From: PALSA-894 sp034669145
GTDB taxonomy: Bacteria > Pseudomonadota > Alphaproteobacteria > Rhizobiales > Xanthobacteraceae
Reading direction: 5' to 3'
Assembly (NCBI GenBank): GCA_034669145.1
Contig: JAXDNY010000182.1
Location: forward strand, 43,125-107,124
Length of the DNA: 64,000 nt
Below are positions 13,894-21,816 of this stretch, piece after piece (the stretch's first letter is position 1; each line of letters starts with the position of its first letter). Position numbers and translations under genes: made by a program. Under the pieces are notes generated by a model. It did no database searches and was not told the DNA's origin. It was given only the letters and a program-made list of their open reading frames with translations.

Positions 13894-14580
13894 TTATTCT
13901 GCGGCTATCAGTTCGGCGCGCGAGTGATGCGCATAGGTTTTCCACGTCGGCCGGTAGTCGTCGTCGGCCTGATTGCCCCACGTCGCCCAACCTTTGCGCG
14001 TACCTCGACCGAACAATTCCAGGAATGGTCCGGGGCTGCACGCCTCAATAATCGGATATTGCTCATCCGGCTTGCGCGAGTGCTCGCGCTTGCGTGTCGC
14101 CAGCAAGTTTACCTGTCGCCGGCCCGGCGCAAGCGTGCGCGCGTTCTTGCCGCGAACACCAAACAGGATCAGTTCGGTCACGTTGCGGAAGTAGAAACCG
14201 ACGCCGCGACCATCCGAGCCGCCGTCCTTTCGTACCTTGTGCCAGACAACGTTGGATTTGTACTTGAAGCCCCAAGCCTTCATCACCGCGAGACCTTCGG
14301 GGAGCATTGCGTTCGGACACCATAGGTAAAGATGCGCTGTGTCCGCGGCGATATCGCTGACCGGCAATCCCATGATCTCGTCGAGTTTCATGGTGCCGTA
14401 GCGCGCCAAACGCCGGTGTTCCGGCGCGACCTTTCCGGTCTTGTTGGTGAACTGCCAAGGCGGATCGGCCAAGACTGTCGCGAACCGACGGCCGCGCGCA
14501 AAGTGCACAAGATCGAGCGCCGCGCTCGACTTGCTCGCGTCCGGCACCGGGGAAAGAGCGTGTCCGTTAGTCTTCGACAT
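13894..14580 (-). CDS. MT-A70 family DNA adenine methyltransferase (type II R-M modification)
   Basis: A 228-aa methyltransferase predicted to make N6-methyladenine, protecting DNA from the partner nuclease. The catalytic motif DPPW is at residues 39-42 (VLADPPWQF). The S-adenosylmethionine-side motif is ELFGRGTRKGWATWGNQ, and YLWCPNAMLPEGL also fits the family. ATG 14580 overlaps the last 14 nt of the nuclease gene in another frame, which implies coupled translation. The frame is open to 14682, but that extension lies wholly inside the nuclease gene. The recognition site is unknown. Confidence 0.88.
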   Translation of the reverse strand: MSKTNGHALSPVPDASKSSAALDLVHFARGRRFATVLADPPWQFTNKTGKVAPEHRRLARYGTMKLDEIMGLPVSDIAADTAHLYLWCPNAMLPEGLAVMKAWGFKYKSNVVWHKVRKDGGSDGRGVGFYFRNVTELILFGVRGKNARTLAPGRRQVNLLATRKREHSRKPDEQYPIIEACSPGPFLELFGRGTRKGWATWGNQADDDYRPTWKTYAHHSRAELIAAE

Positions 14581-15166
14581 AGGCGGCGGCTCGAATCCCG
14601 AAAACGACGACTGGGCATCCTCCGCCACTACCGCCATCAAGCCGCGGTAGTAGTTTCGCCAAGTGGGTCGTCGAGTTACCAAAGCTCGGTCCCCTTCCGA
14701 GCTGATTGAAGATGCGCTGCAACTCCGTGCAGCGGGTAATGATTACGCCGGCGTCGATCGCGCGAAGCTCGAACAGCAGGCGAAAGTTGTTCAGGTCGCG
14801 ATCGAAGAACGGATCCTTGTTGTTCCATTCGACTTCGAGCGCCACGCGACTCTTGTAGCAGTCTACCTTGTGGGTCGGTGCAATGTGTTCGGTACTGTCC
14901 ACTACAATCTTGGTGTCGAATTTTTTCTCGACCCACCCGAGCTTGGTGAAATGCGAGTCGAGCTTGCTTGAGATCAGCCCTTTGGAGCCGCCCGGTTTGA
15001 GAACGTCGCTCTTTAAGAGAGTGAAGCCGCGCAGCACTACCAAAATCCCAGCCCACTCCTCGGGATGAGCAGCCGACAAGATGGCCAAGCCGTTGCGCCA
15101 TTCGTGAACCTCGAACCGCGCAGCGATGTCGTCCGGGACAAAAGACTGATTCGCCATCCAGCCCAT
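14567..15166 (-). CDS. BglII/BstYI-family type II restriction endonuclease
   Basis: A 199-aa nuclease. The active-site run VDCYKSRVALEVEWNNKD keeps the BglII/BstYI spacing: D102, nine residues, then E111-V-E113 (BglII itself has D...E-x-Q). This is followed by DRDLNNFRLLFE, also typical. Members cut GATC-cored hexamers, but the exact target cannot be inferred, and the partner is an adenine methylase, not a cytosine one. Start 15166 or 15157 (MANQSF) are both possible. Base composition is visibly less G+C-rich than neighbours, suggesting transfer. Confidence 0.85.
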   Translation of the reverse strand: MGWMANQSFVPDDIAARFEVHEWRNGLAILSAAHPEEWAGILVVLRGFTLLKSDVLKPGGSKGLISSKLDSHFTKLGWVEKKFDTKIVVDSTEHIAPTHKVDCYKSRVALEVEWNNKDPFFDRDLNNFRLLFELRAIDAGVIITRCTELQRIFNQLGRGPSFGNSTTHLAKLLPRLDGGSGGGCPVVVFGIRAAAYVED

Positions 15167-15230
15167 TGTCCGTGAAAGACAGCACGCGCATAGCGGGTTC
15201 TACACTGTTCCTGTTATGTTCGCAATCGTG

Positions 15231-15239
15231 TTATCCACA
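15231..15239 (+). promoter_or_regulatory. Perfect DnaA-box sequence
   Basis: TTATCCACA, the consensus 9-mer, in the gap upstream of the restriction genes and next to the hairpin-rich region. It is single and isolated, so an origin is not implied. Confidence 0.4.
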
Positions 15240-15284
15240 GTAGGTATCCTTCCTTGACCTAGGATCGGCTTTCTGTCATAACAC

Positions 15285-15715
15285 GCGTACCTTGCTTGCT
15301 GAGGGGCGCCGGCCGGCGGCATCCAGTTGGCGGAGCAGGGGCGGCACCCGCGGCCGGCAGGCATGCCGGACTCGGGCGGCCCGGGGCTCCACCCGGAGGT
15401 CACTATGGACCTCCCGCCAGGAGCTGGCTGACGGCAGCGCAGACAAGCGCGCTGCAGGAAGCGTGGCCCGGGACCGAAAAAAGCCGCGGCAGAGCGCCGA
15501 GAGGCGCGCCTCCCGGATCGCAACGGGAGGCGGCACGCCTCGCAAGCGTGCCAGGGGCGGTTCGCCGCCGCCCCGGGAGCCTCGCATGCTCCCGCGTTTC
15601 TCGGCGCTCCGCTCCCCTCCCGCCGTCGCCCTTCGGGCTATGGCGGGCAAGCGGGAGGAGGCTTGCCCGCCGAAGCTTCAGCGAAGGCGGGCCCACACCC
15701 CGGGCGCATTGGCGC
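15285..15715. other. Hairpin-rich non-coding region
   Basis: No protein-like frame, but many successive GC stems. They are GGAGGTC/GACCTCC (about 15396-15414), GCCTCCCG/CGGGAGGC (15509-15532), GGCACGC/GCGTGCC (15533-15552), GGGGCGG/CCGCCGCCCC (15554-15575), GGGAGC/GCTCCC (15575-15593), CCCGCC...GGCGGG around CGCCCTTCGGGC (15619-15647), and GCCCGCC/GGCGGGC (15665-15692). It could be a structured RNA, a stack of repeats or a DNA maintenance site. Borders are approximate. Confidence 0.6.
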
Positions 15716-15738
15716 CGCGGCAACGATGAGGCACGCCC

Positions 15739-16254
15739 ATGCTCCGGACTTCGCTCGATCAACCCCGCCCCGCCGACCCGGCCGTCACCCGATGCAGCGA
15801 CGACGAGCTGCGCCGCATGCGCGAGGAGACGGTGTCGCTGCTGACCGCAGCGATGAAGCAGGCGGCCGCGCACGCCGCCGCACTGACGCAGCCGCAGGAT
15901 GAACATGCCGCGCTGCGCGAACGCCTCCAGCTGGATCTCGCCGAAGCGCAGGCACGGTTCGCCACGCAAGAGCCGCAAGACGCGCACGCGAATGCGCGCT
16001 TCGTCGCCAATGCACTGAGACTGTTTCGTGGCTGCGCGCACAAGTGTTGCCGCCGCGCGCAAGCCTGCCGCGCCGATCCGTTCGGATGTCACGCCAAGGC
16101 GCGCGTTCCCGAGCCGGTCCGCGCAGCGGCGGTGCGCCTGTTGCTGGCCGAGCGCATGCCATGGCTGCCGCTGGTCGCAGATACCAAGGCGGAGCGGACG
16201 GCCTATGAGTGCTGGATCGCCGGGATCGAAGCGGGGGCGGGAATGAGCGGATGA
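15739..16254 (+). CDS. Hypothetical protein with a cysteine cluster
   Basis: A 171-aa soluble protein of unknown function. The first 100 residues are helical and Ala/Gln-rich (REETVSLLTAAMKQAAAHAA, then LDLAEAQARFAT). The centre has a Cys-rich stretch CAHKCCRRAQACRADPFGC that could bind a metal ion. The C-terminus is helical. There is no signal peptide or membrane segment. No recognisable ribosome site; ATG 15739 is simply the first Met after the hairpin region. Unrecognised family. Confidence 0.55.
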   Translation: MLRTSLDQPRPADPAVTRCSDDELRRMREETVSLLTAAMKQAAAHAAALTQPQDEHAALRERLQLDLAEAQARFATQEPQDAHANARFVANALRLFRGCAHKCCRRAQACRADPFGCHAKARVPEPVRAAAVRLLLAERMPWLPLVADTKAERTAYECWIAGIEAGAGMSG

Positions 16255-16283
16255 GCCCGCGCAAGCGTGCGCCAGACGCAAAA

Positions 16284-16307
16284 GCGGCCCCGGTTTCCCG
16301 GGGCCGC
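16284..16307 (-). terminator. Rho-independent terminator of the 16326 gene
   Basis: On the minus strand GCGGCCCCGG-GAAA-CCGGGGCCGC is followed by TTTTGC, 19 nt past the stop codon of the repeat protein. Confidence 0.8.
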
Positions 16308-16325
16308 CCTGTGCAACAGATCAGG

Positions 16326-16673
16326 TTAGTCGAACTTCTTGATGACGGTCCGGCTGCCGCCCTCACCACCACGCTTGATGATGACCTTCTTCGTCATGCC
16401 GGAATCGCGATGGCGCCAGCCTTCGTGCCGGCCGCGATCGCCAGTGCGAATGATAACCTTCCGGCGCTCGACGTCGCCGCCACGACGGATGACGACCTTG
16501 CGGCGCTCCATGTCGCCGCCGCGGCGGATGACGACCTTCTTGCGAACGTGATCGCCGTCGCCGCTGTTGATCTTCACTTTCACGTCGGCCTGCGCGAGCG
16601 CGGGCGTGGTGAAGGCGGGCGCGCTGAACAGAAGCGCGGCGGCGGCAGCGGTCGCGAGTGCGAGCTTTCTCAT
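16326..16673 (-). CDS. Secreted protein with VVIRRGGD repeats
   Basis: A 115-aa exported protein. The start at 16673 is set by GGAGGAGAACC and the Sec signal MRKLALATAAAAALLFSAPA. The mature part is built from near-repeats VVIRRGGDMERRK, VVIRRGGDVERRK, VIIRTGDRGRHEG and VIIKRGGEGGSRT, a basic beta-strand-like pattern of 13 residues. No known domain. It may be an envelope-associated or nucleic-acid-sticky protein, but function is unknown. A good terminator follows. Confidence 0.75.
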   Translation of the reverse strand: MRKLALATAAAAALLFSAPAFTTPALAQADVKVKINSGDGDHVRKKVVIRRGGDMERRKVVIRRGGDVERRKVIIRTGDRGRHEGWRHRDSGMTKKVIIKRGGEGGSRTVIKKFD

Positions 16674-16867
16674 GGTTCTCCTCCTGGGTGACGAGGAGCG
16701 CGAACCGCGCACTCCTTCACCGGGAAAACGCGGGACCCGGCGCTGGGTTCCTTCGGAACCACGACTAAGCCACTGGTTTGCTTAATGAATGTTCGTTCAG
16801 AAAGGAGAACGTCCGCTCCGGGCGTGGCCAGCGTGGATCGTTTTCCCGGACCCGACGTTGAAGGATC

Positions 16868-17482
16868 ATGCGCAGAGTGATGCTCATCGCGCTCATTCTC
16901 GCCGTCACCGCGACGAGCGCGGACGCGCGCCGGCGGCGCCATCCCAGCTATTATATTCGCCACGCGCCCGTGATGATGGTGATGCCCGATGCCGAAATGG
17001 CGCGCGGCATGCGCGGGCGCGCCGACACCGCGCAATTCGTGCCACGCGACTGGCAATTGCAGCCGCCCGATCCGAACTGGCAGGGCCGCCGCTACGTCGC
17101 GCCGGACGGCAGCGCGTGGCTCGCGCTCTATTCCGCCAACGCGACGAACGACGCCACCGCGCGCTTCAAGGCGGTGGCCTTCGCGGACGGCGAAGAGGTG
17201 ACGTATCTGCGCGGCGAGCGCGACCGGCTCACGGTGTCGGGCCTCAAGGGCGACCGCATCTTCTATCGCAAGGTGGCGCTCGCCTGCGGCGGCACGCAAT
17301 GGCGCCATATCGCGCTGGAGTATCCGGCGGAGGCCAAGATCAGGTTCGACCGTTACGTGGAAAGCGTTTCGCGCGGCTTCGAGCGCATCGCCGACGATGG
17401 CTGCGGCGACAACCTGTTCACGACGCCGCAGCCGGCTTCCGCCGCACCGAAGCCGGAGGAGAAACCCGCAACGCCGAACTGA
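16868..17482 (+). CDS. Secreted protein of unknown function
   Basis: A 204-aa protein with signal MRRVMLIALILAVTATSADA followed by a basic RRRRHPSYY stretch. The mature part contains WQGRRYVAPDGSAWLALYSA and GLKGDRIFYRKVALACGGTQW, with a disulphide-capable Cys pair (ACGG, DGCGD). The C-tail is Pro/Ala/Glu-rich. The pattern is common to uncharacterised periplasmic proteins of rhizobia. It converges with the ABC binding protein gene, with a 2-nt gap. No catalytic motif was found. Confidence 0.72.
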   Translation: MRRVMLIALILAVTATSADARRRRHPSYYIRHAPVMMVMPDAEMARGMRGRADTAQFVPRDWQLQPPDPNWQGRRYVAPDGSAWLALYSANATNDATARFKAVAFADGEEVTYLRGERDRLTVSGLKGDRIFYRKVALACGGTQWRHIALEYPAEAKIRFDRYVESVSRGFERIADDGCGDNLFTTPQPASAAPKPEEKPATPN

Positions 17483-17484
17483 TG

Positions 17485-18288
17485 TTATTTCGCCGCCGGC
17501 GCCACCGCCGCGTCGTGCTGGCCCGAGCGCTTGAGCGCATCGGCGACGAAGCCGCTCGCTTTCATCTCCTCGATGAACGAGCGCAGATAGGCGGCACCCG
17601 CGAGCTTGCCCTTGGCGGTGCCCATCGCCTGCTGGATTTCCATGAAGCGCTCGTCCATCAGCCGCACATCGGAGCGCCCCTTGGCAAAGGCCTGCAGCGC
17701 CTGCTTCACGCCGCCCGCCGCATCGAGTTTCTTCTCGATGAACAGCGATGCGCCATCGGAGCTGCGCTCGAGCGTGGCGTGCTTCAGCGATCGCGTGAGG
17801 AACAGGTCGTAAGCCGAGGCGACGTTCACGCCGACGCGGATGCCGGGCTTGTCGACATCGGCCGGCGTCTTCAGCGGGGAATCCTTCGGCACCATGTAGA
17901 CGCCCTCGATGATCACGTAGGGCGCGGTGAATTCGATCTCGGCCGCGCGCACCGGCTCGATCGCCAGGAACACGATGTCGACCTTGCCGGCCTTCATCGC
18001 CTCGAACGCCTTGCCGGCGGCGTCGAACGCCGTGAGCGCCACCGGCACGCCGAGCCGCTTGCCGAGTTCGCGCGCAAGCTCCGGCGTGACGCCGGTCGGA
18101 TTGTCGGGCGTGCCCTGCGCCAGCACGATGTTGCCGAGATTGATCGACGCGCGCAGCGTGCCGGTGGGCGCAAGCTCTTTCAGAACGTCGGGCGAAACGG
18201 TGCTCACGGGGCTGCCTTTCTGGGTTTGGGCGAGGGCCGGTGCGGCGAGCGCCGCAAGGGCGAGCGCAACGCAAGCAATCCTGGTCAT
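17485..18288 (-). CDS. Amino-acid-type ABC transporter substrate-binding protein (SBP_bac_3)
   Basis: A 267-aa periplasmic binding protein, family 3. Signal MTRIACVALALAALAAPALA. The ligand-domain motifs are TGTLRASINLGN, PTGVTPELARELGKRLGVPV, and AFEAMKAGKVDIVFLAIEPVRAAEIEFTAP-like spacing, where R next to the second lobe normally binds the amino-acid carboxylate. Start supported by GGGAGGAGCCCC. No permease or ATPase is adjacent, so it is an orphan component. The ligand is probably an amino acid or a related organic acid. Confidence 0.87.
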   Translation of the reverse strand: MTRIACVALALAALAAPALAQTQKGSPVSTVSPDVLKELAPTGTLRASINLGNIVLAQGTPDNPTGVTPELARELGKRLGVPVALTAFDAAGKAFEAMKAGKVDIVFLAIEPVRAAEIEFTAPYVIIEGVYMVPKDSPLKTPADVDKPGIRVGVNVASAYDLFLTRSLKHATLERSSDGASLFIEKKLDAAGGVKQALQAFAKGRSDVRLMDERFMEIQQAMGTAKGKLAGAAYLRSFIEEMKASGFVADALKRSGQHDAAVAPAAK

Positions 18289-18416
18289 GGGGCTCCTCCC
18301 GGCAAGAGCCTTTTCGCTAGCGCGTTCGCCGCGCCCTGCGCAAGCGGGTTCGCCGGCACGGTTTCGTCGCGATTGAGCGATGGCGCGGCCGGGCCGGCGG
18401 GGCTATGAAGGCTCCG

Positions 18417-18731
18417 ATGAGCAAATTGCATAAACTCAACCGGTTGCAACTTCTCGCGGCGCTTTGCGCGGCCGCGCTGCTTAGCGGTTGCGCGCAGGGC
18501 ACCAGCTCGGCCGACCTCGCGCCGGCGGCTCCGCAGCCGGCAGCGCAAACCGCGGCTCCCACAGGCCCGCCGCCAAAAGCCGCGCTCACGCCCGAAGAAG
18601 CGAAAGCGCAGTGCTGGATGAAATACGAGAGCGACAAGAAGGTGAAGAACATCGACCAGCGGCTCACGCTGGTCGAGAAATGCGTCGATGAGACCCTGCG
18701 CGGCCAGCTCGTGCAGGGGCCGGCGCGTTGA
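18417..18731 (+). CDS. Small lipoprotein of unknown function
   Basis: About 104 aa. Lipobox LLSGC after a short hydrophobic segment predicts lipidation and membrane anchoring. It then has an Ala/Pro linker and a C-terminal helical region TPEEAKAQCWMKYESDKK...VEKCVDETL with two cysteines. ATG 18417 has AAGG five bases upstream; ATG 18405 in frame is an alternative and adds four residues. Divergent from the binding protein gene across 116 nt. Confidence 0.72.
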   Translation: MSKLHKLNRLQLLAALCAAALLSGCAQGTSSADLAPAAPQPAAQTAAPTGPPPKAALTPEEAKAQCWMKYESDKKVKNIDQRLTLVEKCVDETLRGQLVQGPAR

Positions 18732-18863
18732 TGCGCGCGATGCGCAAAACTTTACGTGAAATTGCGCGCTGCTTTTCTCTCAAACTTTATCGAACGCCTT
18801 GCGAAGACTTTAGAACAAAAGCGCTAGCGTATTGTCAGTTCGAATGACGCATTGGTTTGGAAC

Positions 18864-18890
18864 CCCCGCCACGTTGGCGGGGTTTCGCTT
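18864..18890 (+). terminator. Rho-independent terminator
   Basis: CCCCGCCA-CGT-TGGCGGGG followed by TTTCGCTTTT, 130 nt after the lipoprotein gene. The long distance leaves room for a small RNA ending here; a weak candidate promoter is TTGCGA near 18798. Confidence 0.8.
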
Positions 18891-18899
18891 TTGCGCCCA

Positions 18900-19784
18900 T
18901 CACGCGGCTTCCGCCTGCTCGGCGGTCATCGCCTCGCCTCGCACTGTTGTGCGGCGCATGTCGCGCGGTTGCGTCTCATCGAAGCGGCGCACCCGATGCA
19001 TGGTCTGACGGTTGTCCCACATGACGAGGTCGTGCAGACGCCAGCGGTGGACGTAGACGAGCTCGGGACGCGTCGCATGCTCGTTGAGATCGCGCAGCAA
19101 GTCGCGCGCCTCCGGCATTTGCCAGCCGATGATCGTGCCGGCGTGTGACGACAGATAAAGCGACTTGCGCCCGGTCACCGGATGCGTGCGCACCAGCCGC
19201 TGGCGCACCGGCTTGAACATTGCCAACTCCTCTTCGGTCCATCCCGAAAAGCCCATCGAGCCGCGCGAGTAGAGCTGGGTGTGCTCGCACACCAGGTCCT
19301 CGACCAGGGCGCGCGTTTCGTCGTCGAGCAGATCGTAGGCGATGCGCATGTCGGCAAATTCCGTGTTGCCGCCGCCGGTCGCGACGGTGCGCGCCGAGAG
19401 GATCGAATATTTCGCCGGGACGGCGCGAAAGGACGAGTCCGAGTGCCACAGCCGGTTGCCGAGATTGAACATGCGGCGGCGGTCGTCGCGCGGCAGCGGC
19501 TTGCCCTCCTTGTCGAGATTCGAGACGTCGATCATCCCGGTCTTGAGCCGGAGCTCATGCGGTTTGGTGATGTTGCCGCCGAATGTGCCCTCGATCTCGC
19601 CGAAGTTTTTCGTGAATTCGATCTGCTGGTCGTCGGTGATGTTCTGGTCGTGAAACACCAGCACCGCGTAGCGGTCCATGCCGGCATCGATCGCGGTCGC
19701 CTGCTCGCGCGTCAGCGGCTGCCTCAGGTCGACGCCCGTCACCGCGCCGACAAACACGGGATGAATCTGGCGGATCGAAAGCAT
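18900..19784 (-). CDS. TauD/TfdA-family Fe(II)/2-oxoglutarate dioxygenase
   Basis: A 294-aa non-haem iron dioxygenase. The family hydroxylates taurine, 2,4-D or related acids while decarboxylating 2-oxoglutarate. The iron ligands are in the H-x-D motif LWHSDSSF and the distal His in MWDNRQTMHRVRRF. The later RRTTVRG supplies the 2-oxoglutarate-binding Arg. The start at 19784 is preceded by TGGAGGAAACC. The substrate cannot be told from the sequence, and no sulfonate transporter lies adjacent. Cytoplasmic. Confidence 0.9.
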   Translation of the reverse strand: MLSIRQIHPVFVGAVTGVDLRQPLTREQATAIDAGMDRYAVLVFHDQNITDDQQIEFTKNFGEIEGTFGGNITKPHELRLKTGMIDVSNLDKEGKPLPRDDRRRMFNLGNRLWHSDSSFRAVPAKYSILSARTVATGGGNTEFADMRIAYDLLDDETRALVEDLVCEHTQLYSRGSMGFSGWTEEELAMFKPVRQRLVRTHPVTGRKSLYLSSHAGTIIGWQMPEARDLLRDLNEHATRPELVYVHRWRLHDLVMWDNRQTMHRVRRFDETQPRDMRRTTVRGEAMTAEQAEAA

Positions 19785-19984
19785 GGTTTCCTCCACTGCG
19801 GCGTCTTTGCGCGCCGTCCGCGATGCTAGCGCAATGACGGCGGCCGAGCTACATCGCCTGGCTCATGCCGCGGATGCGCCGCGCCATGGGTCAATCCGCG
19901 GCGCCCTATTCCCCTGTCGCGGAACCGCGCAAGGGGAAGCGCGTTGGTCTGCCACGTTTACCAAGCAAACCGAGGCGATGCCCC

Positions 19985-20137
19985 ATGGCCGATGAATCCA
20001 GCCTTCGCTTCATCGGAATGAGCTTGGGCGCCGTCACCGCCGCCGTAACCTTGATCGCCGCAATGCTGGTCGTGAACGTCGACCGCGGCGCCTTCGAACG
20101 GCCGGCCCCGACGGCGGCGGTTACCAGCGCCGGGTAG
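19985..20137 (+). CDS. Small single-pass membrane protein (MAD-SL-type, paralogue 1)
   Basis: A 50-aa protein: MADESSLRFIGMSLGAVTAA begins it, a single hydrophobic helix follows (GAVTAAVTLIAAMLVV) and a short polar Pro/Ala tail ends it. It aligns with the 56-aa protein at 25570-25740 (MADRRSLGIVGFVFGGITAA...). The shared layout is MAD-SL, I-G, G-TAAV-L-A-MVV. GAGGCG upstream is a modest ribosome site. Function unknown. Confidence 0.65.
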   Translation: MADESSLRFIGMSLGAVTAAVTLIAAMLVVNVDRGAFERPAPTAAVTSAG

Positions 20138-20225
20138 GCGAGGCGCCGACACGTCACCAATTTCCCACGGAACCCAAAAAGCCGCAAAGCGTTGAGGCTG
20201 CACACACCGGACTGAGGAGGAGATC

Positions 20226-20309
20226 ATGGGTTTTGGTAGAGGCGCACTGCTTTGGCTGTTGGGTATTCCGCTGCCCATCATCATCCTGCTGGCACTGTTC
20301 TGGCGCTAA
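20226..20309 (+). CDS. 27-residue hydrophobic membrane peptide
   Basis: MGFGRGALLWLLGIPLPI then a second hydrophobic run ending LLALFWR. An excellent ribosome site (GAGGAGATC) directly precedes the ATG and a strong terminator follows 31 nt after the stop. This indicates a dedicated short transcript. Hydrophobic peptides of this kind are widespread in rhizobial genomes but, as far as I know, uncharacterised. Too short for ordinary gene finders. Confidence 0.78.
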   Translation: MGFGRGALLWLLGIPLPIIILLALFWR

Positions 20310-20340
20310 TCACACCTGCAGGTTCAGGTTCTCAAACAAG

Positions 20341-20370
20341 CCCCGGCCACACGGCCGGGGTTTCGTTTTG
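20341..20370 (+). terminator. Rho-independent terminator of the 27-residue peptide gene
   Basis: CCCCGGCC-ACAC-GGCCGGGG then TTTCGTTTTG. Confidence 0.88.
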
Positions 20371-20386
20371 TCTTGAGTTCAGTGCA

Positions 20387-20420
20387 AAAGAAAAGCGGCG
20401 CGCCGAACGGGGCGCGCCGC
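20387..20420 (-). terminator. Rho-independent terminator of the 20444 gene
   Basis: Minus strand GCGGCGCGCC-CCGTTC-GGCGCGCCGC then TTTTCTTTTG, 24 nt beyond the stop codon. Confidence 0.85.
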
Positions 20421-20443
20421 CGATCGCCGGAGATGATGTGGCG

Positions 20444-21262
20444 TTACACTTCGTCGCGCAGCTTGCCGCCTTCGATCGCGCCGAGCGCGCCGGCAAAGGC
20501 GCCGGCAAGCAATGCGGCCGCGAACCAGAACGCCATTTTCGCAGCGGCCTTGCGGGCTTCGTCGGCCGCGACCTTCGCCTGCGTGATGGTGTCATTGACG
20601 CGCCGCTCGGCTTCGGCCTGCGGCAGTCCGGTGCGCGCGGATACGAGCTGCGCGAGCCGCGTGCGATCCGCCGTCGTGAGTTCGGCTCCGAATCCGCGCG
20701 CAAGAATGCGGGACGCTTCCCCGCTGGCAGCCTGCGCTGCCGGCTGATCGGCCGCGCTCACCGGGCGGTCGCTGCGGAACAGCGTGTCCGTCAGGTAGGC
20801 GGTGCGGTCGGTGAGTGCCGGATTTGCGGCTGCGCCCTGCGCCACGCTCGCAACATTGCTGGCAACTAGGCCGGCAGCGGATGCGAGCACGGTTGCGGTA
20901 ATGATCGTTGCAAACGCCCAAGCCAGCAGGCCGTGCGCGGAATCGCGGAAGTAAACCTCGTCGGTATGGATGCCGACCCATTTGGTGCGAAGGCGCGCCG
21001 CGAGATATCCGCCCAGCGCCGAGGCCATCACAGCCATCAGCACCAGCGCGATGCCGCCGGCGACATGCAGCGTGGTGGCCGAGGCGCCCGAATTGGACCA
21101 CGGGCTCACACTCACGAGACCGAGCCCGGTCACGAGGTGGAGCAGGAAGAGCGAAAACGCCGCCGACGCCACCGCGCCGGCCGCGATCGCAGGCCAGGAG
21201 ACGGCTGAAAAATTCGACTCTTCGGGGATGATGACGGTATCTGATGTGGTGAGGGTCGACAT
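20444..21262 (-). CDS. Integral membrane protein of unknown function
   Basis: A 272-aa protein with membrane segments at the start (VSWPAIAAGAVASAAFSLFL), middle (GGIALVLMAVMASALGGYLA; LLAWAFATIITATVLASAAG) and end (MAFWFAAALLAGAFAGALGA). A soluble helical loop of about 110 residues lies between the last two. The end region AFAGALGAIEGGKLRDE resembles membrane proteins seen in stress-response loci of rhizobia. Start supported by GGAGATTCTAAGTT. Own terminator. Function unknown. Confidence 0.75.
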   Translation of the reverse strand: MSTLTTSDTVIIPEESNFSAVSWPAIAAGAVASAAFSLFLLHLVTGLGLVSVSPWSNSGASATTLHVAGGIALVLMAVMASALGGYLAARLRTKWVGIHTDEVYFRDSAHGLLAWAFATIITATVLASAAGLVASNVASVAQGAAANPALTDRTAYLTDTLFRSDRPVSAADQPAAQAASGEASRILARGFGAELTTADRTRLAQLVSARTGLPQAEAERRVNDTITQAKVAADEARKAAAKMAFWFAAALLAGAFAGALGAIEGGKLRDEV

Positions 21263-21408
21263 AACTTAGAATCTCCATTGGGCATGTCCCGGCGACACGC
21301 GCTCGGTAAATCAATCCTGCCGGCATCCCAAAGTTCCAAGTTTGCCCACAAGAGTTCCAGGTTGCCCACAAACAGCCGCGAGTTTTCCGCGGGGGGGAGC
21401 CGCAGAGT

Positions 21409-21696
21409 TCAGTCGCGCGGCTCTTTCTGAACAGCTTCGGGAAAGGCGTTCTTCAGAAGGCCGTCGATCCCGGCTCGCAGCCCGTCGAGATAGGCGCGCG
21501 CCTCTTGGAGATTGCTGGCGCTGCGCTTGATCGTCTCGGTCGCGAAAATCGCAATCGCGCCGGCCACATGCGCGGGATCCTCATCCGGCGCCACCTTGGC
21601 AAGCTTTCGCGCGATCGACTCGCTGCTCGCCATATCGCGCGCCGCCGCGCTTGCGCGGGTCGACCGAGCTTTCGATGTCTTGACGTCTTTCGCCAC
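21409..21696 (-). CDS. Small helical protein of unknown function
   Basis: About 95 aa. GTG 21696 is preceded by GGGGG at good spacing (VAKDVKTSKARST). ATG 21708 four codons earlier is an alternative. Almost all predicted helix, charged, with a repeated Ala/Ser character (SSESIARKLAKVAPDEDPAHVAGAIAIF cannot be matched to a domain). No signal or membrane segment. It lies between the membrane protein gene and the ferritin-like gene on the same strand, but a strong terminator upstream separates it from the latter. Confidence 0.55.
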   Translation of the reverse strand: MAKDVKTSKARSTRASAAARDMASSESIARKLAKVAPDEDPAHVAGAIAIFATETIKRSASNLQEARAYLDGLRAGIDGLLKNAFPEAVQKEPRD

Positions 21697-21765
21697 AGAA
21701 GCCCCCATTCGATGCACGGAAACAACGCGGCCCCGCTCAACGCAGTTCCGCACGGTACCACACAT

Positions 21766-21794
21766 AAAAACCGCGGGCCCTTGCGGGCCCGCGG
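21766..21794 (-). terminator. Rho-independent terminator of the ferritin-like gene
   Basis: Minus strand CCGCGGGCCC-GCAA-GGGCCCGCGG then TTTTTATG, 22 nt after the stop codon at 21817. Confidence 0.9.
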
Positions 21795-21816
21795 CGCAAT
21801 CATGTGGAGGCGAACG

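Noticed and set aside
15285..15715. RNase P RNA, tmRNA, SRP RNA or group II intron in the hairpin region
   Set aside because: None of their signature sequences was found; only generic stems are visible.
16670..18274. A 534-residue minus-strand frame across two genes
   Set aside because: Runs out of frame over the ABC binding protein and opposite the secreted protein; Arg-rich shadow composition.
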